From the NCBI GenBank assembly GCA_000729835.1, contig JFHB01000180.1:1-64000 (forward strand): a DNA stretch of 64,000 bases, given 5' to 3'. Numbering within the stretch: position 1 is the first letter of the stretch; each line of letters opens with the position of its first letter. Below, in pieces: positions 47,001 through 57,272 of this stretch. The position numbers and the translations under genes were made by a program. This DNA comes from Atkinsonella hypoxylon. Its lineage: Eukaryota > Ascomycota > Sordariomycetes > Hypocreales > Clavicipitaceae. The notes beneath the pieces are model-generated. The model had not been told where the DNA came from, searched no databases, and worked only from the letters and a program-made list of their open reading frames with translations.

Positions 47001-47954
47001 TGCAGATCTTCTTTTTGTATGAGGCATTAATCTCTTTATTCGTAACTAGTTATGCATCAATCCTTCTGTCTTCAATTATCATTGGCCCCTTTAGAGCCTA
47101 TTTATTACGTGCGAGAGCCGGGGAAGCAGGGTAAAAATACGGAAAGTACCCACAGCAAGCCAGCCCACTTTCATCTTGTCGTCCTAGTGGTTCCATTAGT
47201 GTTTGATTGATGTTTGATTGACAGCGGCTGGTTCAGGCGGGTGAGCTAAGGTGAAAGAATATCGGCTTTCGTTTCCGGTCTCCAATCTGCATCGGCAAAC
47301 GTAAATGAATGTATTTCGATTATTCAGTTGCAATACCGGCACCCTCGTCGTTGCTAACTACGCCGATAGTCAACTTTATCTTCGACTAAGGAGGTGATTT
47401 GAATAATGCTTCTCGAGAGGTGATGTCAAATAAGTAGCAGCTTGCCGAGTGTTTTCGCACCAGACCCCATTGCATATTTCTAGACCCCGGTCTCGCCGGC
47501 CTGTCTTAACTCCGTTCAATCCACACCGATAGACACCTTATCATGTAGACATGTAATACAATTCAGGCTACAAGGCAATCCTACCCTAGCTTCATGTTGC
47601 ATAGAGACCATTGAACCATTACCTGTTGCCATGTTTCGGTTCCTCCGATCGATCTCTCCAGTCGACCAGGCCAGCTGGGCCAATTTGACCTGTTATGCTA
47701 TAAAACGGGAGCGTTTGTCTGAATGCAGAATTTGATGCAGGGGTATATGAGACGATAAGACCAGCTGTTGAGCTGGCATCTAGATTTAATTAAATCAGCT
47801 TCACGTATATAAGCAACTCGCAACCAAAACACTTCCTGCCTGTGCTTTTCTCCCTCAATAATTCCCTAGACTATCGTGCCTGTCTTTGTAATTGTCCATG
47901 AATTACTATACTAGTCTCGCCACTCAAGATAAGACGGAGTGATTGCCACAAATT
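44086..47954. other. Long region without recognised genes
   Basis: Only unrecognised frames occur, the longest at 46003-45599 (minus), 45543-45304 (minus) and 46754-46455 (minus). A T-rich TTTTTG microsatellite lies at about 44597-44625. The three minus frames could be remnants of one gene, but no motif ties them together. The 400 bp before 47955 form the permease promoter and leader. Confidence 0.45.
45599..46003 (-). CDS. Unrecognised hypothetical ORF (134 codons)
   Basis: Open frame with many Arg, Leu and Val residues (AARKLALPIKLAPART, LRFVSVVSVFVIKLLARS). No signal peptide, domain or homologue is recognised, and no splice sites clearly extend it. It could be chance, a relic together with the minus frame at 45543-45304, or a lineage-specific gene. 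Confidence 0.2.
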   Translation of the reverse strand: MSKVRAAQYSVYSAARKLALPIKLAPARTDFAVILNNLPFEPLRYKLRFVSVVSVFVIKLLARSYFRISHKILRVYHQEWTPMQIVKGSSEGQFMTLGVSRRAVLQGGERKCKVPRGWLQATLRRLLVRHQFNY

Positions 47955-49891
47955 ATGGTGTCCGGCCTGGGTGAGTCTACCGAGAAGGTCGAAATGGCCC
48001 CAAAACACAATGGGTTCGCGCTCCATACCGTTGCAATCATGGAGAAGGCAGGCAGCGATAAGGACGATTTGGGTGACGCAACGACCAGAAGTTCGCCTGA
48101 TTTTCACCATATTGATGAGAAGAAGGTTCTTCGGAAGGTGTTATCATCTCTATAGCACAGCGTCTCTTATCCACATGCTAACACTTGCAGATGGATGTTC
48201 GATTGATTCCTATGCTATCGCTTCTATATCTTCTCTCATTCATGGATCGTAAGTGTCTCTGAATAAACTGGTCCATTTCGCGAATGGTATCTCATCGAAT
48301 CCAGGTGCAAACATTGGCAACGCAGAAGTCGAAGGTCTTAGCAAGACTCTTGGCATGCGCCCAGAAGAGTATAGATGGTGTCTTTCTGCCTTTTTCTTCA
48401 CCTACGCCGCGTTCGAAGTGCCCAGCAATTTACTTCTCAAGCGGCTCCGGCCTAGCCGATGGCTACCCTCCATAATGGTCATATGGGGTCTGGTCGTAAC
48501 GCTAATGGGCATCGTGCAGAACTACCATGGTTTGCTCGTCGCACGGATCTTCCTAGGTGTCGCGGAGGGGGGTCTCTACCCCGGTGTTGCTGTGAGTGCT
48601 TGGTGCTTTTCGCAATATTTATCCTGGTGCTTACCAACATATGATAGTACTACCTGACCATGTGGTATGGCCGTCATGAGATTCAATTCCGTCAAGCGCT
48701 CTTCTTCGGCGCCGCGTCCATAGCTGGAGCTTTCAGCGGTCTCTTAGCCTTTGGCATCAGTAAGATGGATGGATTGGCAGGGCTGGAGGGTTGGCGCTGG
48801 ATCTTTATTCTCGAGGGCATTGCTACCGTGCTGGTTGCTTTTGTTGCGTACTTCGTAATTTACGATTCCCCTGCAGAGGCTTACTTCTTGACGCAAGAAG
48901 AACGTGCTTTTGTGGTCCATCGATTGAAGTATCAAGGCCAGGAAAAGATGGCGAGTAACTCCGGGGGACAATGCATTGCCCAGGTAGAACAAGCTGAGGA
49001 GTTCCAGTGGAAGTATGTGTGGCAGGCGTTTAAGGACTGGCAAATCTGGGTGGGCGTGGTACTCGCCTGGGGGGTAAGTTTTCTCTTAGGCATCACTACG
49101 AAAGTCCTGGTCGGCTATCATGTTCTTAACAGTGTACGTAGGTGGTGTGCCCGGTTTACGGAATCAGTCTATTCATGCCAACTATCCTCAGAAGCCTCAA
49201 CTATTCCAAGACGGAGGCACAATTGATGACGGTTCCCATCTATATCACCGCTGCTATTATGGCGGTCATAGTTGCCATCATCTCAGACAAAGTCGGAAGG
49301 AGGAGTCCTTTTGTGATTGGACTGATGTCTGTGACACTGGTTGGTTTTATCATGTATGATGGATTGCCTTTGAGCCTGACGGCTGCATTGTGGAAGCCTT
49401 GCTAATTTACCCAGGTGCATTACTTCGACCAACTCCAAGGTGGTGTATGGGGGTGTTTTCATCGCCACTTGTGCTGCCTATCCCGCTGCCCCAGGTGTCA
49501 TCACATGGATGTCGAACAATCTGGCTGGAAGCTACAAGCGAGGTGCGGGCATGGCTCTTCAGATCGGTATGAGTAATTTAGGCGGAGTAAGTATCTGAGG
49601 ACTTGAGGCTTATGAGACATGCGTGTTGCAAATACATGCTGACACTCTATTTAGGTAATGGCAACAAACTTCTATAGGACGAAAGACGCACCTCGGTACT
49701 ACTTAGGCCATGGCCTTGAACTGGCATTTATTAGTCTAGGCATTACGGCAGCTTTGATTCTGCTCCTGGGGTACAGGCGATTGAACCGCAAAAGGGCTCG
49801 GGCCTTGGCTTCGGGCACTGAAAGCAACTATGCTAAAGAAGAATTAAGCGCTCGGGGAGACAAAGCTATCACATTCAGATACATGTATTAA
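47955..49891 (+). CDS. MFS permease, anion:cation symporter (ACS) family
   Basis: Plasma-membrane transporter of 524 residues in seven exons: 47955-48137, 48191-48248, 48305-48591, 48648-49073, 49142-49353, 49415-49586 and 49655-49891; introns of 53, 56, 56, 68, 61 and 68 bp keep frame. Twelve hydrophobic segments are expected. The family signature FMDRANIGNAEVEGL is restored only by splicing exons 2 and 3. Others are FFFTYAAFEVPSNLLLKR, GVAEGGLYPGV, GWRWIFILEGIATV, YGISLFMPTIL and SDKVGRRSPFV. It belongs with fungal allantoate/nicotinate/pantothenate-type permeases (Dal5/Tna1/Fen2 relatives); the substrate, probably an organic anion, cannot be read from sequence. The start at 47955 is the first ATG in frame. 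All splice sites fit consensus, so the gene appears functional. Confidence 0.92.
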
Positions 49892-50852
49892 GTGTGCTGC
49901 TTGGATAGAAGTGGACAGTAGGGGACGAGAAGAAGAATAGGCGGTTGAGAAAAGGAAATTTATAGAGCGATCAGCACCTCGTCTCGACGAAATATCAATT
50001 TCATTGCTCCTTGAGTCAAACATGGACATTGCTTAACTGACTGAGAGTATTCGTAGCAAAATACTCTTACGGTATAGGCAGGCACACTGTGTCATGAGAA
50101 TGAGACATGCACATCGATGATGACAAGAGCACAAGAATGGTCGGCATCTCGCTAGATGACTACAGCAACCTTCTGTTTGCGCAGACATCTCAGCGATGTA
50201 CAAAACAACACTGACCATCGGGAAAGCCCTGGGTACCCCTTTCCGGGCGCCTGCCACATTCAATACGGTTCTCTCGATAGAGCCGGGGACCCGCACGCTT
50301 CCATGTCCTGCAATACCTTTCGTAATCGTCGAGGAAAGGGATCTATGCTACAATCTATAGCCACCATCTCATCCTCATCATCTTCCATTGCTGATTCAAA
50401 GAAGGTCTCGAATTTACTGCGTCCCTTGTGGGGACTCGATTTCGATGATGATGAAGTAGACTCGGCGGACTTCAAGGGCATTTTCTGATAGGTCTTCTCC
50501 CAGAATCTCTATAAGAAATGCTATATTCTACAAGCCAGCCCTTCGCATCAAGATTGTCTTTGAAATACTTCGCCAGAGCCGCCCAGACATAGCAAGGATG
50601 TAAAACCATATCAGCGGCGTACGCAGGCAGACACCGCTTCTATTAAATTTCTCCTAGGCCCAATGAATATAGCTCCGTACCATGCTGACTGATTTGGAGT
50701 CCAGCCCACCATCCCGGTCAGTGTTAATCTTCAGCTTCTCAAGATAGTTAAGCAGAAACTAGATGGATTGGAGATAATCCCAGAACGGGCCATATAAGTT
50801 GACGAATGCCACGCGATCAATATATATCTCTTATTGCCAACTGCATGCGCCA
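49892..50852. other. Intergenic region
   Basis: Short frames only. A plus frame at 50303-50488 ends in an acidic stretch (LDFDDDEVDSADF) and a minus frame overlaps it; neither is recognised. Confidence 0.4.
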
Positions 50853-51305
50853 TTAGAACTCAACCTGGCCTTTTGAATCGCCAACCAGCCTTCCACCATC
50901 CGACTTAACTACAGTGCCCATACCGAATAAGTCTTTCATTAGGTAGATATAAGCCTCAGCAAGCTCCTCTGCGGTCCCAACAGTTCCTATAATACTCTCC
51001 TTCTTGAATGACTCCAGAACAGCAGTCAACCGATCCCCTGAGAAGGAGTTGAATAATTCCGTGTGTACTGGACCCAGAAAGATATTGAGATCATTCGCTT
51101 CTATTGCAAGAAATTCTCGCTTGATGGATCCAGGTCCGATCCCATCAAGCAGTTGCTGGTTCTGAATTGACCACCTCCAAATTGCTTCTGGATTTTTTGT
51201 GCTGCTTGAGGTAGCTTTGAGAGAAGTTTGGAAGGCCACATCTAATAAATCTAAGAAGAATATTTTTGTGCCATTAGAATGTCTCGTTGGGGGTGTCAAG
51301 CACAA
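50853..51305 (-). CDS. Chimeric ORF: orphan-family segment joined to a short-chain dehydrogenase tail
   Basis: 150-codon frame, no recognisable start. Its first half (FFLDLLDVAFQTSLK, SSSTKNPEAIWRW) is clearly related to the orphan protein at 54498 (FFSDLLALSFRDALQ, SCSTKDLEAIWRW). Its second half (GPVHTELFNSFSGDRL, GTAEELAEAYIYLMKD, GTVVKSDGGRLVG) is the C-terminal third of a short-chain dehydrogenase/reductase, starting at the PGPVxT-type motif and running through the substrate-loop and the DGG end. The Rossmann nucleotide-binding part and the catalytic Tyr-x3-Lys are missing. An acceptor TTCTTAG at 51251 matches in phase with a donor at 51326 in the zinc-knuckle relic upstream. It is either a pseudogene fusion or the 3' part of a chimeric transcript. 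No enzyme activity is expected. Confidence 0.55.
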   Translation of the reverse strand: MCLTPPTRHSNGTKIFFLDLLDVAFQTSLKATSSSTKNPEAIWRWSIQNQQLLDGIGPGSIKREFLAIEANDLNIFLGPVHTELFNSFSGDRLTAVLESFKKESIIGTVGTAEELAEAYIYLMKDLFGMGTVVKSDGGRLVGDSKGQVEF

Positions 51306-51326
51306 AGACGGAGAAAAGATACTTAC

Positions 51327-51919
51327 AGTCGCGCAGACGATAACCCTCAGCGTCGCAATTGCTGCATGAAATAGCAGGCTGAGAATTGTTCTCTGTCTTT
51401 TCCGGCGTACAGAGCTTAGCTGAGTGTCCTAACTCGCTACAGTTGCTGCAACGCCTCTATTCGCTATTAACAATTTCGCTTGCGTCTTCTAGCCTGCTAA
51501 AGATTTCTTTAAGACTTAGGCTACCCTTTGATCTCATAAGGACGCTTAGGCTTCTTAGAAAACCTATAAAAGATAGAGTACTTGTCTATAGTAATTAGCC
51601 AGAGATTAATACCTTTGTTAATAAATATAGTCTGCAGTTGGTAGTAATTAACATTGCCTCTAACAGCCTTGACGTACTCCTGGACGCCCTTCTTAGCATT
51701 ATTAATGTCCCGCTCCCTTACAGCAGTTTTAATCTTGGACAAAGCCTCTTCAGGACTGACATCGGCAATATGATCTCTCTTCACGACCCTGGCAAAGTCA
51801 TTATCCAGGTCTCTTGTTGTGCCTGTTACAGTATCCAACAGAAAGGGGCGCATCTTACCGTTTGGCCTAGTGGCTAGCTTCGACAGTGCCTTTAGCATTG
51901 AAAATTCGATTAATGGCAT
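51327..51919 (-). pseudogene. Decayed CCHC zinc-knuckle protein gene
   Basis: The first 130 codons (51919-51521) are open and resemble the conserved N-terminal part of a fungal zinc-knuckle family (LLDTVTGTTRDLDNDFARVV, SPEEALSKIKTAVRERD, INLWLI, YRFSKKPKRP). The frame then meets TAG where homologues have Trp before Pro-Lys-Ser, readable as TGG to TAG. The continuation needs a one-base shift (LKEIFSRLEDASEIVN), followed by another TAG and then two knuckles: CSNCSELGHSAKLC is a perfect C-x2-C-x4-H-x4-C, and CSNCDAEGYRLRDC has His replaced by Tyr (CAT to TAT). The block ends at a GTAAGT donor at 51326. The changes are mostly C:G to T:A, as expected from RIP-like decay. Confidence 0.7.
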
Positions 51920-52336
51920 TTCGCTTTACTTGGCTCTTTTAAAGCTTTGGGGTTAACTTCAGAAAGCCGGACGAAATGAATGGAAGCTAGGTGGAAAAAA
52001 AAATGATGCAACGAACACAAGTAACAGACGATCTCGTTTAAAAGAAAGAGAAAGAGGATAGACAACCTCTGTGCCGTCTCTGCAGAGATACAAGCCCCTC
52101 TTTATACAGCTGGCAGGTTCCCCTTTAACGGCTGCAATTAGCCGGCTAAGTAGGTCCAGGCTAGAAGCTGTTAGGAAGGCACGAGGTGGATACATAGGAT
52201 ATTAAACGCCACTAAAAGATACATTCCTTTTTATGTAGGTAGGTACCTAAGGTAGGTACGGTAGATAGTTTTCCAAGTTACTTCTAGCTATACACTATGA
52301 CTTACGCATTTCTTAGCTGACCGTTGATAGGTTCCT

Positions 52337-52349
52337 CCCCCCCCCCCCC
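52337..52349. repeat. Poly-C tract (13 C)
   Basis: Thirteen consecutive C residues following CTCCT-like sequence. Simple repeat. Confidence 0.93.
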
Positions 52350-52480
52350 TGTCAGGTCACTCTGGTGCTAATTTCCTTAGCTACGAAGTAATAGGAAAGA
52401 GTAGGTGAGAGCAGGATCAGTAGGGTGTTGGGTCAAGTGGAGGAGGCCCCTGCTACCCCTACCCCTCCTGTGATCTTGGG

Positions 52481-52568
52481 GGCTCCTGCATCTCACTTTC
52501 CTGGCTCCTACATCTTACTTTTCTGGCTCTTGCATCTCACTTTTCTGGCTCCTGCATCTCACTTAACT
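52481..52568. repeat. 22-bp minisatellite, four copies
   Basis: Four consecutive 22-bp units of GGCTCCTGCATCTCACTTTT-type sequence at 52481, 52503, 52525 and 52547. The units differ from each other by a few substitutions, mostly C/T. Confidence 0.92.
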
Positions 52569-53489
52569 TGCTCTTTGCTAGATTGCTGTAGTCATCTAGA
52601 GAGATGCCAACTATTCTTTTGCTCTTTTTGTTATTGATGTGTATATCTTATGATATAGTATGCCTATACTCTAAGAGTATTTTGCTACGAAAACTCTCGG
52701 TCCGTTAAGCAATGTCCAAGTTTGACTTAAGGAGCAAGGTCCCTGGGCCACGCCGCTGTGCGCACGCTGGCCACACAACTTACAGAAGGCAAGTTTTAGT
52801 CAATATTTTAGCTTGCATACTGGTTTATCTAGTCTTATACCTGTGATCCTTACACCCGCTGCGTCAGGAGCAAGGGCTCCACTGACGATCGTCCAGAATT
52901 CGTGAAGAGAAAGCGAAAACTGGAGGCAAACCCTGATTCTAGCTAATATATCGCCTGTTCAATCAAACTGCGAGCTCCTTTTACCATAATCCTTCGAACC
53001 ATGGCTAACACGGGTCTGCAGATGGCCTGCATGGCCGACCTTGGACGCCAAAGATAAGATGGGCTTCCTTTGAGTGGCAAGGAGGGCAAACGCCCCTCGT
53101 ACGAGTCAACTGGACGAAATGGCATAGGACACTATGCTCTAGCCTTAGAACAAGGCTTGAAAAATGCATGGAAAGTTCAGATTCAGGATGGGGAATCAGC
53201 AGAGATGCAAGGCCTCGCAATTGGGGATATTCGCCCTTGGGCCAAGATTGCAGAGAGATAGATTAGCCAGAATCAGGCTGCTACGGCTCCTCCGGTCATC
53301 AGGCAGGAATCTCAAGGACGAAAACGAGTCAATGCAGTAGATGATGCTGCTAATGCAGCAGTCGGACAGCTTGGCGGCCATGTACCTCCCGGGGGTGTCG
53401 TGGTTCGGTTACCTCCGCCTCAACAGCCACCAAGTTTCTCCAAAGAGACAGGAAGAAACATGCCTAGGCCGGTGGGGACATTGTACATT

Positions 53490-53535
53490 CGCGTACATTG
53501 TCCGACAAGTCACAGCCAACCACCTCTGTCACCCT
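53490..53535. repeat. 46-bp block duplicated at 55348-55393
   Basis: GCGTACATTGTC, TCACAGCCA and CCACCTC elements occur in the same order and spacing at both places; the copies are about 85 % identical and most differences are transitions. Confidence 0.8.
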
Positions 53536-54497
53536 CTCCTGTACTCTGGTACATTGCTAAGTCTAGCAAATCTTCACACGACTTGCCCATATTGTACATA
53601 GGAATTAATTGTAGTTGTGTATATGGATGAAATGTACTTCGTAATTTTAATCGTACGTAGAATTTAATTGTGATCAACCATTGTCTATAGTTCATTTCAG
53701 GTCCAGCCTACATACTGCCCGATTTCTGGTTGAGACTCAGGTCGGTCATAGTTACCAATTCTGCAAGGCCTTGTAACATATATCTACATGGCCACTCAAT
53801 AGAGTTGGCCGATCGAGATCGAGCATGCAACTTGCCCTGGATCTCTTGAGATGCTGAGATTCAAGTCTAATAATGAGCTACGTAGTTGCAACCAAATACT
53901 TGAGGCAGTTGGCCGTATTCCCTGTTAGAACTAGTTCTCTGACTGAATGTGGCATGTTTTGAAATGGTTAAATTGCGATGTTCGACCGCCAATATGACTC
54001 CGACTTTTTCCTGATGTGCTCTCTGCCACTTCCGATGTCAGTTATTATATGACATCAAAGATCGCCCAGCTCATTCACATCATGTAGCGTTGTAGTCTTA
54101 GCCGATTTAGTGCCTTCTTGCGGTATTGTATCTTGTGCTAACTCAATTAATGGCTGCTAAAATCAAATGGTATTTTATCTGAACTAACGTAAATTTTCTT
54201 CTCGCGCAGAGTGATCGAAAAATTTAAACGTACGCATAATTTCTGTGAGGACAAATTTAGGCAACGGCTGAGTCTGGGTCGCTCTTTCTAGTTTGCCGGG
54301 CAACTCGCTGCAAACCAGACCTCCTTCCATACCTGATAAGTGTCGCTTCAGTTTCGTCTCTGAGAAAAATGCAAGAACGACACTGAGTAGCCGTAGTAAT
54401 AGGAAAGATTTAATATATTTTCTGCAGCTCTGAATTACCTTGTCCACGCCACCGCTAAGTACTTTGTCCATTTCCCTAAGCACATTAAACAATCAGA

Positions 54498-55139
54498 ATG
54501 TCTCTGACAAAAGCAAAGAAAGATTTAACTTCCATGATAGACAAAGGAAGAGAGCTGTACAATGAAATGAATCAAGCTGTCCAGCAGCACGGTGACGAGT
54601 ACAAAGAGTTCCCTGACATTTCTGATCGCTATGATATTGACCAGAGCATATCACCCCTCCCAGGGTTGCCGGAAGTTGACATCAAGGCGCTGGAAGCGGC
54701 TGGATTGCCAGTCGACAAATACGCCTTGGTTCAAGTTTTCAACATCAACGACAGTGACCGCGTAAACGGTGCTGGGATCTACCAGAACTACGTGCATGCT
54801 GAGGGAAAAGCGATCATTTGTGTGGAAAATGACGCTGGACGAGATAGTCTGAAAACTGGAAGGTTATTCTTCTCAGATCTATTAGCTTTGTCATTCCGGG
54901 ATGCACTGCAAGTTTCGTCATGCAGCACCAAGGACCTCGAAGCAATCTGGAGGTGGTGCATCATAAACCAAGACACAGTGAAAGTGATCGAGGAAATTTG
55001 CCCAAATCAGGGAATTACAAAAGACCTGGATGCTTCGGACGATTACTTTTTCGCGCTCCTAGGTTCCCCCGAACGGCAAGACGTTACCAAGGATGCTTGG
55101 AACATATCCTCAGCTCTTCGGTCGGCGCACAATCACTAA
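54498..55139 (+). CDS. Orphan protein (intact paralogue of the chimeric ORF)
   Basis: Single open frame of 213 codons with a good ATG (AATCAGAATG context). No signal peptide or membrane segment; acidic N-terminal half (GDEYKEFPDISDRYDIDQSI, LPGLPEVDIKALEAAGLPVD), then a segment KYALVQVFNIND ... KAIICVENDAGRDSL and the block FFSDLLALSFRDALQ with STKDLEAIWRW that is shared with the ORF ending at 50853. I do not recognise a known domain. Near 55085 the adjacent +1 frame becomes coding-like (MLGTYPQLFGRRTITKARVV, RHYGHSP) while the annotated frame ends in a low-quality tail, so a one-base deletion or insertion may have truncated a longer protein. Function unknown; the family is represented twice within 4 kb. 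Confidence 0.6.
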   Translation: MSLTKAKKDLTSMIDKGRELYNEMNQAVQQHGDEYKEFPDISDRYDIDQSISPLPGLPEVDIKALEAAGLPVDKYALVQVFNINDSDRVNGAGIYQNYVHAEGKAIICVENDAGRDSLKTGRLFFSDLLALSFRDALQVSSCSTKDLEAIWRWCIINQDTVKVIEEICPNQGITKDLDASDDYFFALLGSPERQDVTKDAWNISSALRSAHNH

Positions 55140-55730
55140 AGCCCGTGTCGTCAGGCATTATGGACACAGTCCATCCATTTGCTTTTTTTTAGAAGTGGCA
55201 CCAAGAAAAGATTCCACGAAGCGACAAATACGAAAGCATAGGAGAGAAATCTCTAAGGCTTCACGCAAATCGGATCGGTCGAATCGGACAAGCGAGGGTA
55301 TATAACCTGGGCAATGTTTCAAAAAGGCCCTGCTAGTTAGTATCATCCGCGTACATTGTCTGGCAGGTCACAGCCAGCCACCTCCGTCTCCCTCTTGGTT
55401 CGCCAGGAGACACCTATGGAGTATGCGCGTCTGTTTTCATCAGTCTCGCCCATGGTCCAAGCTCCCTCCAGCACGAAGGACTATTCCTCTAATGCCGAAT
55501 CCACGAGCTCATGTTGGCCTGGAAAGCACCAGACAAGCACCAGACGTCGATGCTACGTTGTACAGCGTACGCTGTAAGCCAAGCCACCTTCCAAAGCAAG
55601 TAACCAGTAAGCATCATGGGCCTGCCTCCAAAGAGTGGGAGTGGGACAGAGCAACCTCAACGACTGGTAATACTGTGTTGGTCGACGGGATTCGTGCAAA
55701 GACGATACTCGAGGAGGGTGGGGAGCGGGT

Positions 55731-56321
55731 TCAATGTGGCTTGCCATCCATAACCAAAGGTCTCCATATTTCCTCTTCTACCGCGGCTCCAGAATCGAGA
55801 TACAACGCAGTCATCCGTGCTGACGGCACGGAAAGCAGGCATACAGGACCATGACGACTGTCACCGCCTTGATAACCCGAAACGTCAAAACCCCGAGCTG
55901 AACTTTGTCGCGATGCAGGAACTACTTCCTGATTTCCCCCCGTACAAAAAACTCTGCCTCTTCTTGTTGAGAGAAGTCGGAGAAAAAAATTGGAGTAGCT
56001 GATCGCGTCAGGGTCTTCTGCCATGTGCTCTTTGTACTGATCCCACCCATCTCGTTGTCGCCCGACTCCGCAATGGACACGGATCTGGTGCGACCGCGGA
56101 TCCATGGGCTTGGAGATGAGCCTTCGTGTCAGATTCTTTCGTACTGTAGTTGACATCGGACCTTCTGTGGAGAAGTTCCGCGAGAGGGTTGAGAGAATCG
56201 AGAATCTTGGTGAGAATTGGTAGATCGACCAAGTTGGGTGGCCGTCTTGGGTGATGCGGTTGGTCACGGGCTTGGGATCGACGGAAGCAAGCAAGCAATC
56301 ATTCAGTCCGTTGCCAGCCAC
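55731..56321 (-). CDS. Unrecognised hypothetical ORF (196 codons)
   Basis: Long open frame in GC-richer DNA, beginning with a non-ATG codon in the longest form; a first ATG lies inside. Segments such as YQFSPRFSILSTLSRNFSTE and DPRSHQIRVHCGVGRQRDGW look somewhat protein-like, but no domain, signal or splice structure is recognised, and overlapping open frames exist on the other strand. May be chance. Confidence 0.2.
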   Translation of the reverse strand: MAGNGLNDCLLASVDPKPVTNRITQDGHPTWSIYQFSPRFSILSTLSRNFSTEGPMSTTVRKNLTRRLISKPMDPRSHQIRVHCGVGRQRDGWDQYKEHMAEDPDAISYSNFFLRLLSTRRGRVFCTGGNQEVVPASRQSSARGFDVSGYQGGDSRHGPVCLLSVPSARMTALYLDSGAAVEEEIWRPLVMDGKPH

Positions 56322-56331
56322 AGAGAGGACA

Positions 56332-56354
56332 ATTCATTCATTCATTCATTCATT
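56332..56354. repeat. (ATTC)n tetranucleotide microsatellite
   Basis: Five perfect ATTC units and a final ATTT. Confidence 0.9.
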
Positions 56355-57272
56355 TGTCTCTGCGCCCTAGGTCCTGACCTGGGGGAGCAATCAGAGTGCC
56401 ATTGCCCTGCCCGTACGATGGCAGATGGTATGCCATGGCATGGCTGGTTGTGACGAGCACAAAGGTATACGGAAGACTTTCCTATGCCCTGTGGAACAAT
56501 CTGTGGCCCCCAGGAAAATACCATCAGCCTCACCCTGGACGGATTCAGCAATGCTGGGTTCGCGAAGCAGCAGTTAGCTGGGCAGCGTTGCTGACGGGAG
56601 CTGCCCTCCAACTTCACTTGCCACCCGCTTAAGCACACGCGGGCAATTTCTCGGCGCCATGGCCCTTGGGGGGGGAAAGTCGACTCCGCCTCAAGCGCTG
56701 CATGTCGCTGTCAAACAAGTCATCTAGTGTGGTGTGATGCTCCTTTTGGCTGTTGGTTTGAAACCCAGCGCTCCGGCGAGGCAAAAAGTCTTGGCTTGAA
56801 CACAGTCTGGAAACAGCTAGCACGAGACCAGTTTGGTCCCCAGCACACAAACCCGTGAGAACATGACTTTCCATCTATTCGTCCTCGGATGGCTGTCGGC
56901 GTACAAACGTCTTTACAGACAGGCGACAGGCCGGAGCGTTCGCTCGTGTGGCGTATTTGATGCCGGTTTACTTGCCAGCGTTGGGCTTGGTGGATTTCCA
57001 AGTGTCTCCAAGACGTTGAACGCAAGATTCTTCTTGCCCCGCGTCTTACACTATGTATGCAAACAAGCAGTCTTCTTCTGGGCGACATGGGAAACATGGG
57101 CTGGCTGATCCTCTCTAATATAAAATCCTTCCCTCCCCTCCTTGGTCGGTCAGGATGCCCGCGTCTCTTCGTGACTCGGTGATTTCGCCGTGGCTAGACG
57201 CCGACTTTCCTCGACAGCATCTTATTTTGTTTCACAGGCTTTGCAGGCGTTGAAAGCGCTTCGTGGCCAACC

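Larger units (their letters stand above)
51920..54497. other. Repeat-rich region without intact genes
   Basis: Contains the motif GTAGGTACCTAAGGTAGG near 52238, a C run, a 22-bp minisatellite and a possible degraded frame on the plus strand at about 53070-53630 (ALEQGLKNAWKVQIQDG, VVVRLPPPQQPPSF) broken by at least one stop. Its end shares a 46-bp block with DNA downstream of the orphan gene. Nothing else is recognised. Confidence 0.5.
55140..57272. other. Region without recognised genes
   Basis: Holds the probable frame-shifted C-terminal coding of the orphan gene (to about 55190), the second copy of the 46-bp block (55348-55393), a 196-codon minus frame (56321-55731) of unknown nature, an ATTC tetranucleotide repeat at 56332-56354 and a G run at about 56669-56677. 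The last 150 bp contain the leader of the sugar transporter; AG sites just upstream of 57273 leave open an additional short 5' exon. Confidence 0.45.
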
